64,000 nucleotides of DNA from Effusibacillus dendaii. Lineage in GTDB: Bacteria; Bacillota; Bacilli; Tumebacillales; Effusibacillaceae. Location of the stretch: NCBI RefSeq assembly GCF_015097055.1, contig NZ_AP023366.1, forward strand, positions 596,501 to 660,500. Direction: 5' to 3'. Positions 24,948-34,047 of the stretch are shown here, one piece after another (within the stretch, counting starts at the first letter, position 1; each line of letters starts with the position of its first letter). The notes beneath the pieces are model-generated. The model was given only the letters and a program-made list of their open reading frames with translations. It made no database searches and was not told the origin of the DNA. A program made the translations under genes and the position numbers.

Positions 24948-27494
24948 TTATTGCCCCCTCTGAATAGGACGAGTAGGAAGAGATTCATATAATTTCACAT
25001 ATGTCATTCCCGCTTCATCTAACAGTTTATTTAATGTAGCTGTGTAAGTGGCACTGTCACTTGTTGTATAAGCATCAAACACTAAAGATGAAATGCGATG
25101 GGCTAATGAAGAAATTTCTGACGGTGTCCAAATATGCATTTGTTCTCCAGGACTCGCTGTTGGGTGAGCCGGTATTATGGGACCGACAATCATTAATTTA
25201 ATATTTCGGGCAGAGTTCGGGAATTCTTCTTTATACCATTCACTATGATTTAGAGCTTGACCAACATCTCTTTTTGAGTAAAAAGAAGTATCTTTCTTCT
25301 CCTCTTTACTTTCAATTAATATATCAACCTCTGGGGAAGTCCAAAATATATCAGGGCCACGTCCCCCTGTTTCTGAATCAGGTCTGTTTGATGCAAAGCC
25401 CAAATATCTCCCCAACCATGATAAAGCTTCTTCGTATTGATTAGTCGTATTTTTTTCAGTGAAAAGAGGAGAGAGACGATCCTGCATTTCACTAAAAGAA
25501 CCGTAATTGAAGTCACCGCGCGCACTGAGAACACTCGCGATTCTTTCTCCTTGCGAATCGCCAAATATTACGGGAGGGGCGTAAGTAGTGACTGATTCAG
25601 GATTAATTCGGCCCAGGACTCGATAAGCATTAGAAGACCTATTAAAATATCTCTCGGCTGCGGAGGTATTGCCACCTAATAAGTAAGCATAACCTATCCA
25701 GTGTGCATGCCAAGCCGCAAGTGCTTTGTCTTGATTAAAAATAGAATCTAAATGTTGTTCCAAGGCGCGTGCTGCTTGTTGATATTCACGATCCCATAAA
25801 TGTTCTATAAATTTTCGTTCAGCAAATGCAACTTGTATACTGTGTTCTTCAAGTTCTCTCACAGAATCTTCTGATGCCTTTTCGTTTGCAACAGAATGAG
25901 GTTGTATTCTTGCTCTGTGTACAGAAGTCCATCCGGGATCACGTGGTACGGCTACAACGGACATAACTAATTTGTGCAAACTCTGGAAGTCGGAGATACT
26001 CTTTGTGAGTTGCTCGCCCAGTTCTAATTGAGCACGTGTATATGGAGGTATCACTTTGCGATTGCTTCCTCTTGTGATCCAATCGCCTATGTCATCTCCA
26101 AGTAGAAAAACGACACCAAAATCATCATTTCCTCTTGAAATCCTACCCATTGCTTGAATTAACCTAGAAGCAACTGTTCCTTGAAGAAATTTGTTTTCCC
26201 CCAAATTGTTCCATAAGAACTTTTCCATATTACCAGTACCAGAAGGGAGGCCATCAATAACGAGAAATCTACATGTGTCTCCAGGGAAATCCATTCCTTC
26301 AAATCTAGCAGGGGCAACTAATATACCTGTTTGTGCATTTTTGAATTCTTCCACTTTCAACGTAAAATCATCTGACGAAAAAGTCATTTCATGCTCACGC
26401 CAACGTTTAGCCCTGGGCTCGCTTTTAGGAATAATAAGTATCTTGATGTATTGTGATAAGAAAATGATGTAATCAAACATCCCATTTTTCAGTCCAGGAT
26501 TAACATATGGAGTCACTATAAGACGCTCAGATTCTCCTGCACTTGTTTTAGGCTCGATATACGCATCAGGCAAGAAGCCAAAAGTACGAACAAATTCAGG
26601 TTTGTTTTGCATAGTAGCGGATAAGAACACTTTAGTTACTGATGAAGACATAAAAGGTAAAGTATTAACTGGTGGTAAGAAAGGCGATATCTCAATTCCA
26701 TCTGAACTTAGAAATGCTACACATAGATCTAAATTATTTCGTAAGTGTTCCCAAGCAAACATAGAGATCCTGTTAGTTGTAACACCCTCATTTGTAAGTG
26801 ACTCAATAACGCGACTTACTACTTGCCTCCAAACAAAAAGAGGAATAAAAAGAACACTTGGGTCATCTTTAAAAGTAACTACTTGATCGAATTCAGGTCC
26901 CCGGTGAATGGACTCAAAATATTGTCTGACTTGTCCAACCAACGTGGAGTAGGTTGTAGGGAATTCTGATTCAGGAAGATGAAGAGTGAAATTTTCCCTA
27001 ACAATGTGGGAGGCAACATGGGCATCATCAAAAATTATCCCTTCAATATCTGTCCTAAAACGAGTGTTCTTCCCATTAAATAAGGTTTGATAGTTGGTTA
27101 AACATTGAATTTCGCCAGTATTAAATTCAAGCTCATTGACCATATTTCTATTAAAATATGTGGCTACGGATAGTCCCAGTCTTTCTGCAGCCTGAGCCGT
27201 TTGAACAATAAGTTGATTTGATCCACACAGGTAAAAAACTCTATCTAAAGAACGATTAGTAATTGATTGCCCTTCTAAAAGTCCAATTACCGTTTTTCCG
27301 CCTCCAGTATTAAGAATTACAACAACATGCTTTTTTCCTTGATCTAATACATGATGTATTTCCTCAAGTGCTAAGTACTGCCCTCGCCAGAGGTCATTAA
27401 CCTTTCCTTTTGGTAAGTTATCATATATTTTTATCGGGTGTTGTTCCCTAGGACCAGTTGTTTTGTTAAAAAATTGGCTAAAGTCAAAAGACAT
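24948..27494 (-). CDS. SF2 DEAD-like helicase with C-terminal PD-(D/E)XK nuclease domain (defence operon gene 4)
   Basis: 848 residues. The helicase core has Walker A NTGGGKT (62-68), a DEAD-box variant DDAH (156-159), motif III-like FLSATMQ and motif VI QAMGRISRG (about 445). A helical, TPR-like middle (about 540-660) follows. The C-terminal domain reads GPDIFW (713-718) then LIESKEEK (Glu728, Lys730), the D...ExK pattern of PD-(D/E)XK endonucleases. The protein could therefore unwind and cut DNA. It is the last gene of a four-gene operon with ABC-3C components, 30 bp after the DUF3732 gene, with GGTGGAG before the ATG. The nuclease call is from motif only. Confidence 0.8.
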   Translation of the reverse strand: MSFDFSQFFNKTTGPREQHPIKIYDNLPKGKVNDLWRGQYLALEEIHHVLDQGKKHVVVILNTGGGKTVIGLLEGQSITNRSLDRVFYLCGSNQLIVQTAQAAERLGLSVATYFNRNMVNELEFNTGEIQCLTNYQTLFNGKNTRFRTDIEGIIFDDAHVASHIVRENFTLHLPESEFPTTYSTLVGQVRQYFESIHRGPEFDQVVTFKDDPSVLFIPLFVWRQVVSRVIESLTNEGVTTNRISMFAWEHLRNNLDLCVAFLSSDGIEISPFLPPVNTLPFMSSSVTKVFLSATMQNKPEFVRTFGFLPDAYIEPKTSAGESERLIVTPYVNPGLKNGMFDYIIFLSQYIKILIIPKSEPRAKRWREHEMTFSSDDFTLKVEEFKNAQTGILVAPARFEGMDFPGDTCRFLVIDGLPSGTGNMEKFLWNNLGENKFLQGTVASRLIQAMGRISRGNDDFGVVFLLGDDIGDWITRGSNRKVIPPYTRAQLELGEQLTKSISDFQSLHKLVMSVVAVPRDPGWTSVHRARIQPHSVANEKASEDSVRELEEHSIQVAFAERKFIEHLWDREYQQAARALEQHLDSIFNQDKALAAWHAHWIGYAYLLGGNTSAAERYFNRSSNAYRVLGRINPESVTTYAPPVIFGDSQGERIASVLSARGDFNYGSFSEMQDRLSPLFTEKNTTNQYEEALSWLGRYLGFASNRPDSETGGRGPDIFWTSPEVDILIESKEEKKDTSFYSKRDVGQALNHSEWYKEEFPNSARNIKLMIVGPIIPAHPTASPGEQMHIWTPSEISSLAHRISSLVFDAYTTSDSATYTATLNKLLDEAGMTYVKLYESLPTRPIQRGQ

Positions 27495-27524
27495 ATCTCC
27501 ACCCCGTTCTGTTACAAGGTTTTT

Positions 27525-29498
27525 TTATTTAATCCATTCTTCAGGAATGAGTTTATTATTGTCGCCGCGCCATTCGCAAACTTCATTAACGTTATGAATG
27601 TCGCCCCAAATACTACTGTCAGCATGTTCTAATACGATAATTTGGAATTTTGATTGAGATATTTTTAATGCTTCTGACATTGTTTCAAAGATTTTTTTGA
27701 CTGCAATCCTATCCTCGTCATTTTCAAGCTTTGGATCTAATTCTTGTTCATTTTGTCTGGCTGCTATTTTTTTAGGAAAATATACTTGGCTAGGTTGGTC
27801 ATAAACAATAAATCCCGGTACTGGTGAATGACTTTGTTGATTGAAAAATAATTGGAATGCGAGTGTCACTGAGATGTGATAAGCAAGCCAATTCGAACCG
27901 CTGCCTATTTCCCAAAGGTAATCGTCACGCCCATCTTGTCCACTGACAACAACAGTTAAATTTTGATAATCAATCCGAATGGGATCATTTGGGCGTTCTG
28001 AATCTAGCAACGGCAAGAGTCTTATAGCATAGCCCCCAATTTTATTTATTGCTGAATTGACCCTTTGTATTACTGCACTTTCATTTACCTGTGCCCTTAA
28101 GTTTGATAGTGTATTATTGATAGTTTCTATCTCATGAATTAATTCACTATCTGTACCTAATGATTTAAATGTTTCGTTTGCATATTGAACTTGGCCTATA
28201 AATCTGGAGATATTTTCAACAGTATATTTTTCATGCTCGGCAGAATTTCTTATTTGACTTTGCAATTTGATTCTTTTTTGTACAGCCGTAATCTGCTCAG
28301 ATAGTATACTGATTTCTGATTTAACATTATCAAATTCACGCTCGAACGCTGCTGGGATTTTATTTGTAAATCCCGTTTCATCTTCAAGTTTAATTAAATT
28401 GGTGTAAAATTTATCAATTTGTTCTTTTGGATGATTCTTAGTTCCGAATATCGGACAGGTTTCATTGTCTTCTGTCAGGCTTTTTAACCATTTAGATATA
28501 TTTAAGCGTTCAATTTGAATGGTCAAAGATTCCCGATATCCGTCTAGACTATTCATCAATTGACGCATTTCTGTATAACGATTTTTTAAGGATGAGAGCT
28601 TTAGAGAGAGCTCGCTTTCTTCCTTTCTTAATGCGACAATTTCTTGAGAGGAAGCTTCAATATTGTTATTAAGAATGCTCGAATCCGATGCTCGTTTCTC
28701 TGATATTAATGTCAGCATCTCAATTTGTTCCTCAAACGAAAGGTCATTCAATGCATCCAATTTAATAAGGCCAAACTCTTGTGCTATAGCAAGCCAGCCA
28801 TTTACTTCGGTTTTCCATTTCTCGGATACCTCTTTGAGCTTTAATAATTCTTTTTCTTTGCGCTTAAGTACTCTAGTTAGATTATTAATTTCTTGTCGTT
28901 TTGCAAGAATATCAGGGGTAACTGCACCAAGTATATATGGGAATATATTTATAAGCTTTGTTCTATGTTCTGTAGTATCCGCTTTATAAAACAATGTGTT
29001 TGCATTTGCTACAATATTCTGAGGTTGAAAGCAGAATGCCATTAAATCTCTAAAAGATGGTCTACCTAGGTAGTTGCTTGAATTCTCATCGTCGATGTCT
29101 AAGAAAGTTAAAGATGACAATTCATCTAAAAACTTTTTTACTGAATCTCTATTCGTATTTTTTATAGGGATATCAGGGATTTCTACTTCAATGCCGGATG
29201 CGATGTACATATTATCAGTAGACTTCTGCAGCCCAGGTTCTTGTCTTGCTAGAAGGACTTGTTTTTGATTGACTTCAATGACGATTCCAAACCAACTACA
29301 AGCATTTCTGATTGTTTTAACGGGTATGTAACAAGAATCCGAGGCTAAGCAATAATCAATGATCGGAATAATTGCGGATTTCCCAGTTCGAGATGCACCA
29401 GTTATTATATTTACAGAATTAGTCTTAAACTCAATCTCTTTTGGTTTGAATTGAGGTTCTTTTGACCAGAGGATAAGTTTTTTTATTTGGAAATCCAT
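27525..29498 (-). CDS. DUF3732 SMC/Rad50-like ATPase (ABC-3C ATPase; defence operon gene 3)
   Basis: 657 residues. Walker A is GASRTGKS (34-41). Long coiled-coil arms (about 200-340 and 380-475) surround an apex with NETCPIFGTKNHP near Cys348, in the place where related proteins carry a CPxCG hook. The signature-like GSGSNWLAYH (about 532) and Walker B FIVYDQPSQVYFP (563-575) are the specific DUF3732 pattern. DUF3732 proteins are the ABC ATPases of predicted three-component (ABC-3C) conflict systems, thought to sense invading DNA and license the effector. The start lies two bases after the middle-component stop. Confidence 0.9.
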   Translation of the reverse strand: MDFQIKKLILWSKEPQFKPKEIEFKTNSVNIITGASRTGKSAIIPIIDYCLASDSCYIPVKTIRNACSWFGIVIEVNQKQVLLARQEPGLQKSTDNMYIASGIEVEIPDIPIKNTNRDSVKKFLDELSSLTFLDIDDENSSNYLGRPSFRDLMAFCFQPQNIVANANTLFYKADTTEHRTKLINIFPYILGAVTPDILAKRQEINNLTRVLKRKEKELLKLKEVSEKWKTEVNGWLAIAQEFGLIKLDALNDLSFEEQIEMLTLISEKRASDSSILNNNIEASSQEIVALRKEESELSLKLSSLKNRYTEMRQLMNSLDGYRESLTIQIERLNISKWLKSLTEDNETCPIFGTKNHPKEQIDKFYTNLIKLEDETGFTNKIPAAFEREFDNVKSEISILSEQITAVQKRIKLQSQIRNSAEHEKYTVENISRFIGQVQYANETFKSLGTDSELIHEIETINNTLSNLRAQVNESAVIQRVNSAINKIGGYAIRLLPLLDSERPNDPIRIDYQNLTVVVSGQDGRDDYLWEIGSGSNWLAYHISVTLAFQLFFNQQSHSPVPGFIVYDQPSQVYFPKKIAARQNEQELDPKLENDEDRIAVKKIFETMSEALKISQSKFQIIVLEHADSSIWGDIHNVNEVCEWRGDNNKLIPEEWIK

Positions 29499-29500
29499 TG

Positions 29501-29998
29501 TTAAAACCTCACTTTTAGTATTTGAGATATTTCATGAAGAGTCAGTTGGGAACACCAAAATCCCAACTTTTCTGAAGCCTTTCCAAGTTTAACTATAGAT
29601 TTAGGTTCTTGTTTTCGTTCAGTTGTTGTAAAAGGAAAAGCTAGGGCTTCCTCATAATCTAATGCGATGAGGGAAGAGTAGAGAGCTATTTGGATCGACC
29701 GAAGTGATAGTTCTTTCATGTTTGATGCACTTATATGAATATTGGATACAAGATCATTTTTAAGCACTTTTGTTGAAAGAAATTTATTAGCAAATGTTCG
29801 TAGGCCCGAGGGCTTGTTAGTGGAAGACAACAATTCAGAAATATCTTCACGAAATATTACTGGTAAAACAATAAATAATAGAGGGAATGGGACTAAGGAT
29901 TTATTGTTACTATAATAGCCTCTTACAAAGTTCCATATAATAAATGCACCGAATGCAGGGTTCTGAACGTTTTGAATTTCCTTATTTAAGTTGGACAC
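29501..29998 (-). CDS. ABC-3C middle component (defence operon gene 2)
   Basis: 165 residues from a GTG that overlaps the end of the effector gene by 17 bp. The pattern NPAFGAFIIWNFVRGYY at the start and the central PFPLLFIVLPVIF helix are typical of middle components of ABC-three-component systems, small helical adaptors that link the DUF3732 ATPase to the effector. No catalytic motif is visible, as expected. Identification rests on this start motif, size and strict gene order. Confidence 0.82.
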   Translation of the reverse strand: MSNLNKEIQNVQNPAFGAFIIWNFVRGYYSNNKSLVPFPLLFIVLPVIFREDISELLSSTNKPSGLRTFANKFLSTKVLKNDLVSNIHISASNMKELSLRSIQIALYSSLIALDYEEALAFPFTTTERKQEPKSIVKLGKASEKLGFWCSQLTLHEISQILKVRF

Positions 29999-31226
29999 TT
30001 AATCCACTCCCTGGCATGAAAATATCTTTATAATTTGGATGCCAGCCAATTTCCACATCATCAGATAAGGCGTGATAACATCCGGCAGTAAAAAAGTCTG
30101 GCACATAAAGATGATCAATATTAACTGGATCATTCTTACATTCAAGATACAATAGCTTCCCCAATTCTTCAGGTGAAAGGTTCAGATGCTTATTTTGAAG
30201 AGAGAGAATCTTTCTTTTAGTATCCCATTTTTTTACTAGTGTTTCTTGATAGCTTGTCAGATTTCCATCACTGATGTCCCCGCGCTTAGCCCAAATTGTT
30301 CGGTTAGTAGAGGCCCGGAGATAGTCATTTATGGCTTCGATTTTTTCCGTATAGTCGCATTCCACAACGTCTAATTGTTCTACATATCTTCTTAATGCAT
30401 TCATCTCTTCCTGAACTTCTTGTTCGGTCGGTCTTGGAGCTAATTCTTTTAGACTTTGTTTTTGGTTATATTCACGTCTGATCGCAATAAGTTCTGTTCT
30501 GTATTCTTGATACGATATGCACATCGGTTGTTTATTTTCAACTAATTCCGATAATCTTTTATCAATCCATCCCAACATGTACGTAAATAAAATGTCTCCT
30601 AAATCTTCTTCTAGCATAGCCCTTTCACAGAATGTTTCGTAAAGAAGAGCTGTATGGTTTGTTTGTATAGTTTTCAAACAAAATTTTTGAATGATTTGAC
30701 TTGCAAATAACTTATTCTCAGGTTTAAAAAAACTTCTTATATACAGTGCATACTCGTCAGAAAATTCTTTTTCTTCCCCTGTATCTTTATAAAACTCTTG
30801 TTTTGCAGATTCCCAAGCTGCTTGTGCTTTCTCTAATGTATCTGCATCTTGAAAGGAACTCGCAATTGATCCTTCTCTATCTGCTGTTACAAAGAGGATG
30901 AATTTTGTGTTGTGAACATCAAGTTCATGATTTGTTACAGATAATAACCAATTATAAAGGGTTTTCCATAGATCTTTCGCGCGATTCGAAATGGGATTGT
31001 TGTTTGAAAGAACACTTTTTAGCTGTATTGCGTCTACAGTTCCATCAGATTTTTCAACAGCCACATCTTCAAGAACCTCTACACTTACTATATCGTTAGA
31101 TGAACAACTCTGAAGTTCGTATAATGCGTGTCGTACTTGTAACGAATAGGCGTAGACTTTATCGGGAACATGTGTGTTAGCTAATTTAACTTCTTCTTTT
31201 AGTGTATCTCTTTTAGTTTTGCCCAC
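29982..31226 (-). CDS. ABC-3C effector with predicted Cap4-like nuclease N-terminus (defence operon gene 1)
   Basis: 414 residues from a GTG nine bases after AGGAG; the TTG at 31235 abuts the ribosome site and is rejected. The N-terminus reads SLQVRHALYELQSC, then VEVLEDVAVE and DAIQLKS (QLK at 68-70), the E...D...QxK order of Cap4/DUF4297-type restriction nucleases. A short stretch (TKFILFVTADREGS) continues that fold. The C-terminal half is helical and probably the ABC-3C-associated C-terminal domain that contacts the middle component. The protein is thus the likely DNA-cutting effector. It is the promoter-proximal gene of the operon. The exact CTD subtype cannot be assigned by eye. Confidence 0.75.
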   Translation of the reverse strand: MGKTKRDTLKEEVKLANTHVPDKVYAYSLQVRHALYELQSCSSNDIVSVEVLEDVAVEKSDGTVDAIQLKSVLSNNNPISNRAKDLWKTLYNWLLSVTNHELDVHNTKFILFVTADREGSIASSFQDADTLEKAQAAWESAKQEFYKDTGEEKEFSDEYALYIRSFFKPENKLFASQIIQKFCLKTIQTNHTALLYETFCERAMLEEDLGDILFTYMLGWIDKRLSELVENKQPMCISYQEYRTELIAIRREYNQKQSLKELAPRPTEQEVQEEMNALRRYVEQLDVVECDYTEKIEAINDYLRASTNRTIWAKRGDISDGNLTSYQETLVKKWDTKRKILSLQNKHLNLSPEELGKLLYLECKNDPVNIDHLYVPDFFTAGCYHALSDDVEIGWHPNYKDIFMPGSGLSVQLK

Positions 31227-31235
31227 TGACTTCAA

Positions 31236-31958
31236 CTCCTGCTTCTAAAGATAAAAGAGCTATCAGCAGCAAGGTTAGCTAGTTTAGTCATGTTAATATA
31301 ATTCTGAAGTACCTTGCGTTTACGCATCAATATTATGGTAGCATTAAACTCTTGTATCCTCAACCAACCTCTTCATTCACTACCTATTACCTCCATCGCA
31401 GTTTTGGCGGCTTTTTTGCATCCATTCTGGGAGGAGCGATCCATAAGCCATCGGCAACAGCAACTCGCAAGGTCCGATTTTGCATCAAAAATGAAATGAA
31501 TAATAGAGGGACATGTTCCGTTCCTCTCAGTGAACTTTGACAACCGAATACAATCTTATCCGGTACGTTCCCCGCATGGCCTAGAAGGATAGCCAAATTG
31601 CAGGCGCGCCACGACCATTTTGCCGGTTCTTGTTTTTGCATGTCTTGTTAGCGGAACCGTCAGAAAGCGAGCGATTTTGCCCATGCAATCCATAAATGGT
31701 GGTTCCATTTAAGGCGAAGACCCATGCGGAGGGATAATGATACTTCCGTCCAGCCACAGTTCAGCGCAATGGGGGCGGCTTGCAGCGATCCTGGGAGAGG
31801 TTTGAAGCCTATGAGGACGGCTAACCACTGTCCGCCGGATAGGGTTAATGGAAGAGAAGCAACCAAAACAGAGTCGGAAACAGAGATGCGCACACGCGGT
31901 AATGTTTGCCGCGCATCTCAGTTTTTTAGCTTTTTTATGGATTATTGGGAGGTTTTTT
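31236..31958. other. Non-coding or decayed interval between the defence operon and recombinase
   Basis: About 720 bp. The left end must hold the promoter of the minus-strand defence operon. The remainder has only overlapping short frames with no recognisable product, and probably contains scrambled pieces of conjugative-element genes. It ends with a terminator hairpin (31883-31926) directly before the small SHOCT-like gene. Confidence 0.5.
31883..31926 (+). terminator. Rho-independent terminator before the SHOCT-like gene
   Basis: GAGATGCGC pairs perfectly with GCGCATCTC around a 19-base loop, followed by AGTTTTTT. It insulates the recombinase unit from upstream element transcription. Confidence 0.75.
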
Positions 31959-32105
31959 ATGAACCATAAACTCATCCGGTACAGTATGCAAATCGCTATG
32001 ATAAAACAATTGCTGGCATTATCTTTGATTACCGAAAGCGAATTTCATTTGATAAAGAACAAAACGATGCGGGATTACGGCATCATTTCGGACCTTACTT
32101 CTTGA
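31959..32105 (+). CDS. SHOCT-like small protein preceding the recombinase
   Basis: 48 residues from an ATG behind GGGAGG. The end, LLALSLITESEFHLIKNKTM followed by RDYGI, has the short helix-turn of SHOCT domains (L-I-T-E-x-E-F...K). In clostridial-type conjugative elements a conserved SHOCT-like ORF of this size stands directly before the large serine recombinase, as here. It may be a regulator or directionality partner; that is inference. Confidence 0.7.
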   Translation: MNHKLIRYSMQIAMIKQLLALSLITESEFHLIKNKTMRDYGIISDLTS

Positions 32106-32176
32106 TTCGCACATTTGTCGGTCCGCCCATCTCTTATTAAACTGATGGCAAGTAAATAAGAATGGAGGACAATACC

Positions 32177-33913
32177 GTGGCTCTCGAAGTAGAAGTAATT
32201 AAAGCAAGTAGGAAAATATCCGATCGCAACGCCGGAAAGTTATCGGATGTTCTTCGCGTCGCCCCTTATGCCCGCGTAAGTACCGACACCGAGGAGCAAT
32301 TGAGCAGCTACAAGTCGCAAGTCGCCTATTACACTGATCTCGTTAGCAAACGAAGCGACTGGGTGCTGGTTGATATTTATGCAGATGAAGCTATAACCGG
32401 TACTCAGGTAACGAAGCGCGAGGATTTTCAGCGCATGATTAACGATTGTATGGATGGGAAAATTGATATGATCATTACGAAGTCTATCTCCAGGTTTGCA
32501 AGAAATACGCTGGACACGTTGAAATACGTCCGAATGTTGAAGGAAAAGAACATCGCTGTATTTTTTGAAGATGAGAATATCAATACACTGACGATGGACG
32601 GCGAATTGTTGCTCGTCATTCTAAGCTCCGTAGCGCAGCAGGAAGTGGAGAACATCTCTGCCAACGTAAAAAAAGGTTTGAAAATGAAAATGAAGCGCGG
32701 CGAACTGGTGGGTTTCCAAAATTGTTTGGGATATGATTACGATGTGAATACGAAACAGATCACAGTTAATCAAGAAGAAGCCGAAATCGTCCGCTATATT
32801 TTTGAACGATATACATCGGGGATCGGCGCTTACGTTATTGCCAAGGAACTGACTGAGGCGGGACATAAGACCAAGTACGGAAGAGTCGAATGGCAGGACA
32901 CAACCGTTCTTGGTATCATAAAGAATGAGAAGTACAAAGGCGATTTGCTGCAAGGAAAGACTTTTACCGTCGATCCCATTTCCAAGAGAAGACTGGACAA
33001 TTACGGCGAGGAAGATCAGTTTTATGTCAAAAATCATCATGAGCCGATTGTCAGTGAGGAAGTATTTGAGAAGGCGCAGGATATATTGCATCGAAGAGGC
33101 GAGAATCGCCGCCGCGGCGCAAAAGGCAAGCGGGACAAGTACAGTAGAAAATTTGCTTTCAGCAGCAAGTTGGAATGTGCTTTCTGCGGAAGCAATCTCT
33201 CGCGGCGGAACTGGCACAGCGGAACCCCGCATGAGAAGGTGATTTGGCAGTGCGTAACGGCTACGAAAAAAGGGAAGAAATACTGCTCTCACAGTAAAGC
33301 CTTGGAGGAAAAGCTGATTGAGGGTGCTTTTGTCGAATCGTACAAATTGGTGTGCCGCAATAATTCGGACGTACTGGACGAGCTTATGAAAAGAATGGAA
33401 TCAGTGTTTAGTGACCAGAATAATCAAAAGCGACTGAACAAAATTAACAGCGACATTCAGGCCACGGAGCAAAAACGTTGCAGGCTGATTGATTTGTGCC
33501 TGGATGAGAAAATAGACAGGGCTACTTACGAACAGAAGTATGAGGAACTTGATACTTCGCTTACTAAATTGCTCGAAGAAAAGGAACAGCTGGAGCAATC
33601 CGCACAAGATGAAATTGATTTGGGAAAGCGGCTTGAACATTTCCGCAAAGTGCTTCAAACAAATGAGGTTCTGACCACATTCGACCGGAACGTATTCGAA
33701 AGCATCGTTGATAAAGTGATTATTGGGGAGAATTCTAATCAGGAAAGTCCCGAGCCGTACAAACTGACCTTCGTCTATAAGACCGGTTTTCATAACAGCA
33801 TCCAAAGCAAGATGCATAAGCAAAAAAAGTCCTTGCGAAGTGAAAGGGGGAGAGTGCCTTCCTATTCCGAGAACAACACATGTGGAGTGCGTATCGTCAA
33901 TGGTTTTGGATAA
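32177..33913 (+). CDS. Large serine recombinase (TnpX-like) of the rlmD-integrated element
   Basis: 578 residues from a GTG seven bases after GGAGGA. The resolvase domain has YARVSTDTEEQLSSY with the nucleophile Ser35, then KSISRFARNTLDTL. It is followed by the recombinase domain (NEKYKGDLLQGKTF), a zinc ribbon with CAFCGSNL near residue 335 and a Cys-x5-KKGKKYC stretch, and a coiled-coil (about 420-480). It integrates and excises the element by site-specific recombination at short att cores. The gene appears intact. Its last codons cross the attR core at 33879-33893, so its C-terminal seven residues come from flanking DNA; in the excised circle the frame would continue into the element's left end. 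Confidence 0.92.
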   Translation: MALEVEVIKASRKISDRNAGKLSDVLRVAPYARVSTDTEEQLSSYKSQVAYYTDLVSKRSDWVLVDIYADEAITGTQVTKREDFQRMINDCMDGKIDMIITKSISRFARNTLDTLKYVRMLKEKNIAVFFEDENINTLTMDGELLLVILSSVAQQEVENISANVKKGLKMKMKRGELVGFQNCLGYDYDVNTKQITVNQEEAEIVRYIFERYTSGIGAYVIAKELTEAGHKTKYGRVEWQDTTVLGIIKNEKYKGDLLQGKTFTVDPISKRRLDNYGEEDQFYVKNHHEPIVSEEVFEKAQDILHRRGENRRRGAKGKRDKYSRKFAFSSKLECAFCGSNLSRRNWHSGTPHEKVIWQCVTATKKGKKYCSHSKALEEKLIEGAFVESYKLVCRNNSDVLDELMKRMESVFSDQNNQKRLNKINSDIQATEQKRCRLIDLCLDEKIDRATYEQKYEELDTSLTKLLEEKEQLEQSAQDEIDLGKRLEHFRKVLQTNEVLTTFDRNVFESIVDKVIIGENSNQESPEPYKLTFVYKTGFHNSIQSKMHKQKKSLRSERGRVPSYSENNTCGVRIVNGFG

Positions 33914-33933
33914 ATCTAGGGGGTAGTTGGTGT
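33879..33933 (+). other. Right attachment site (attR) and rlmD-3'-like sequence
   Basis: The first 15 bp equal the attL core at 21426. Read in the rlmD frame, it gives TTHVECVSSMVLDKSRG before a stop, which looks like the displaced original 3' end of rlmD. The whole 55 bp is about 80% identical to 43748-43801. The IS21 element begins four bases further on. Confidence 0.65.
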
Positions 33934-34047
33934 AGATGTTAACGCCGGACTATAATTGACCCAGGATCGCCGGATAAGAATTGACCCACTCCCTGACGAA
34001 TATCTCCTTTCGAGAAGTCTGCCAAGACGTCGAAGGGAGAGAGATTC

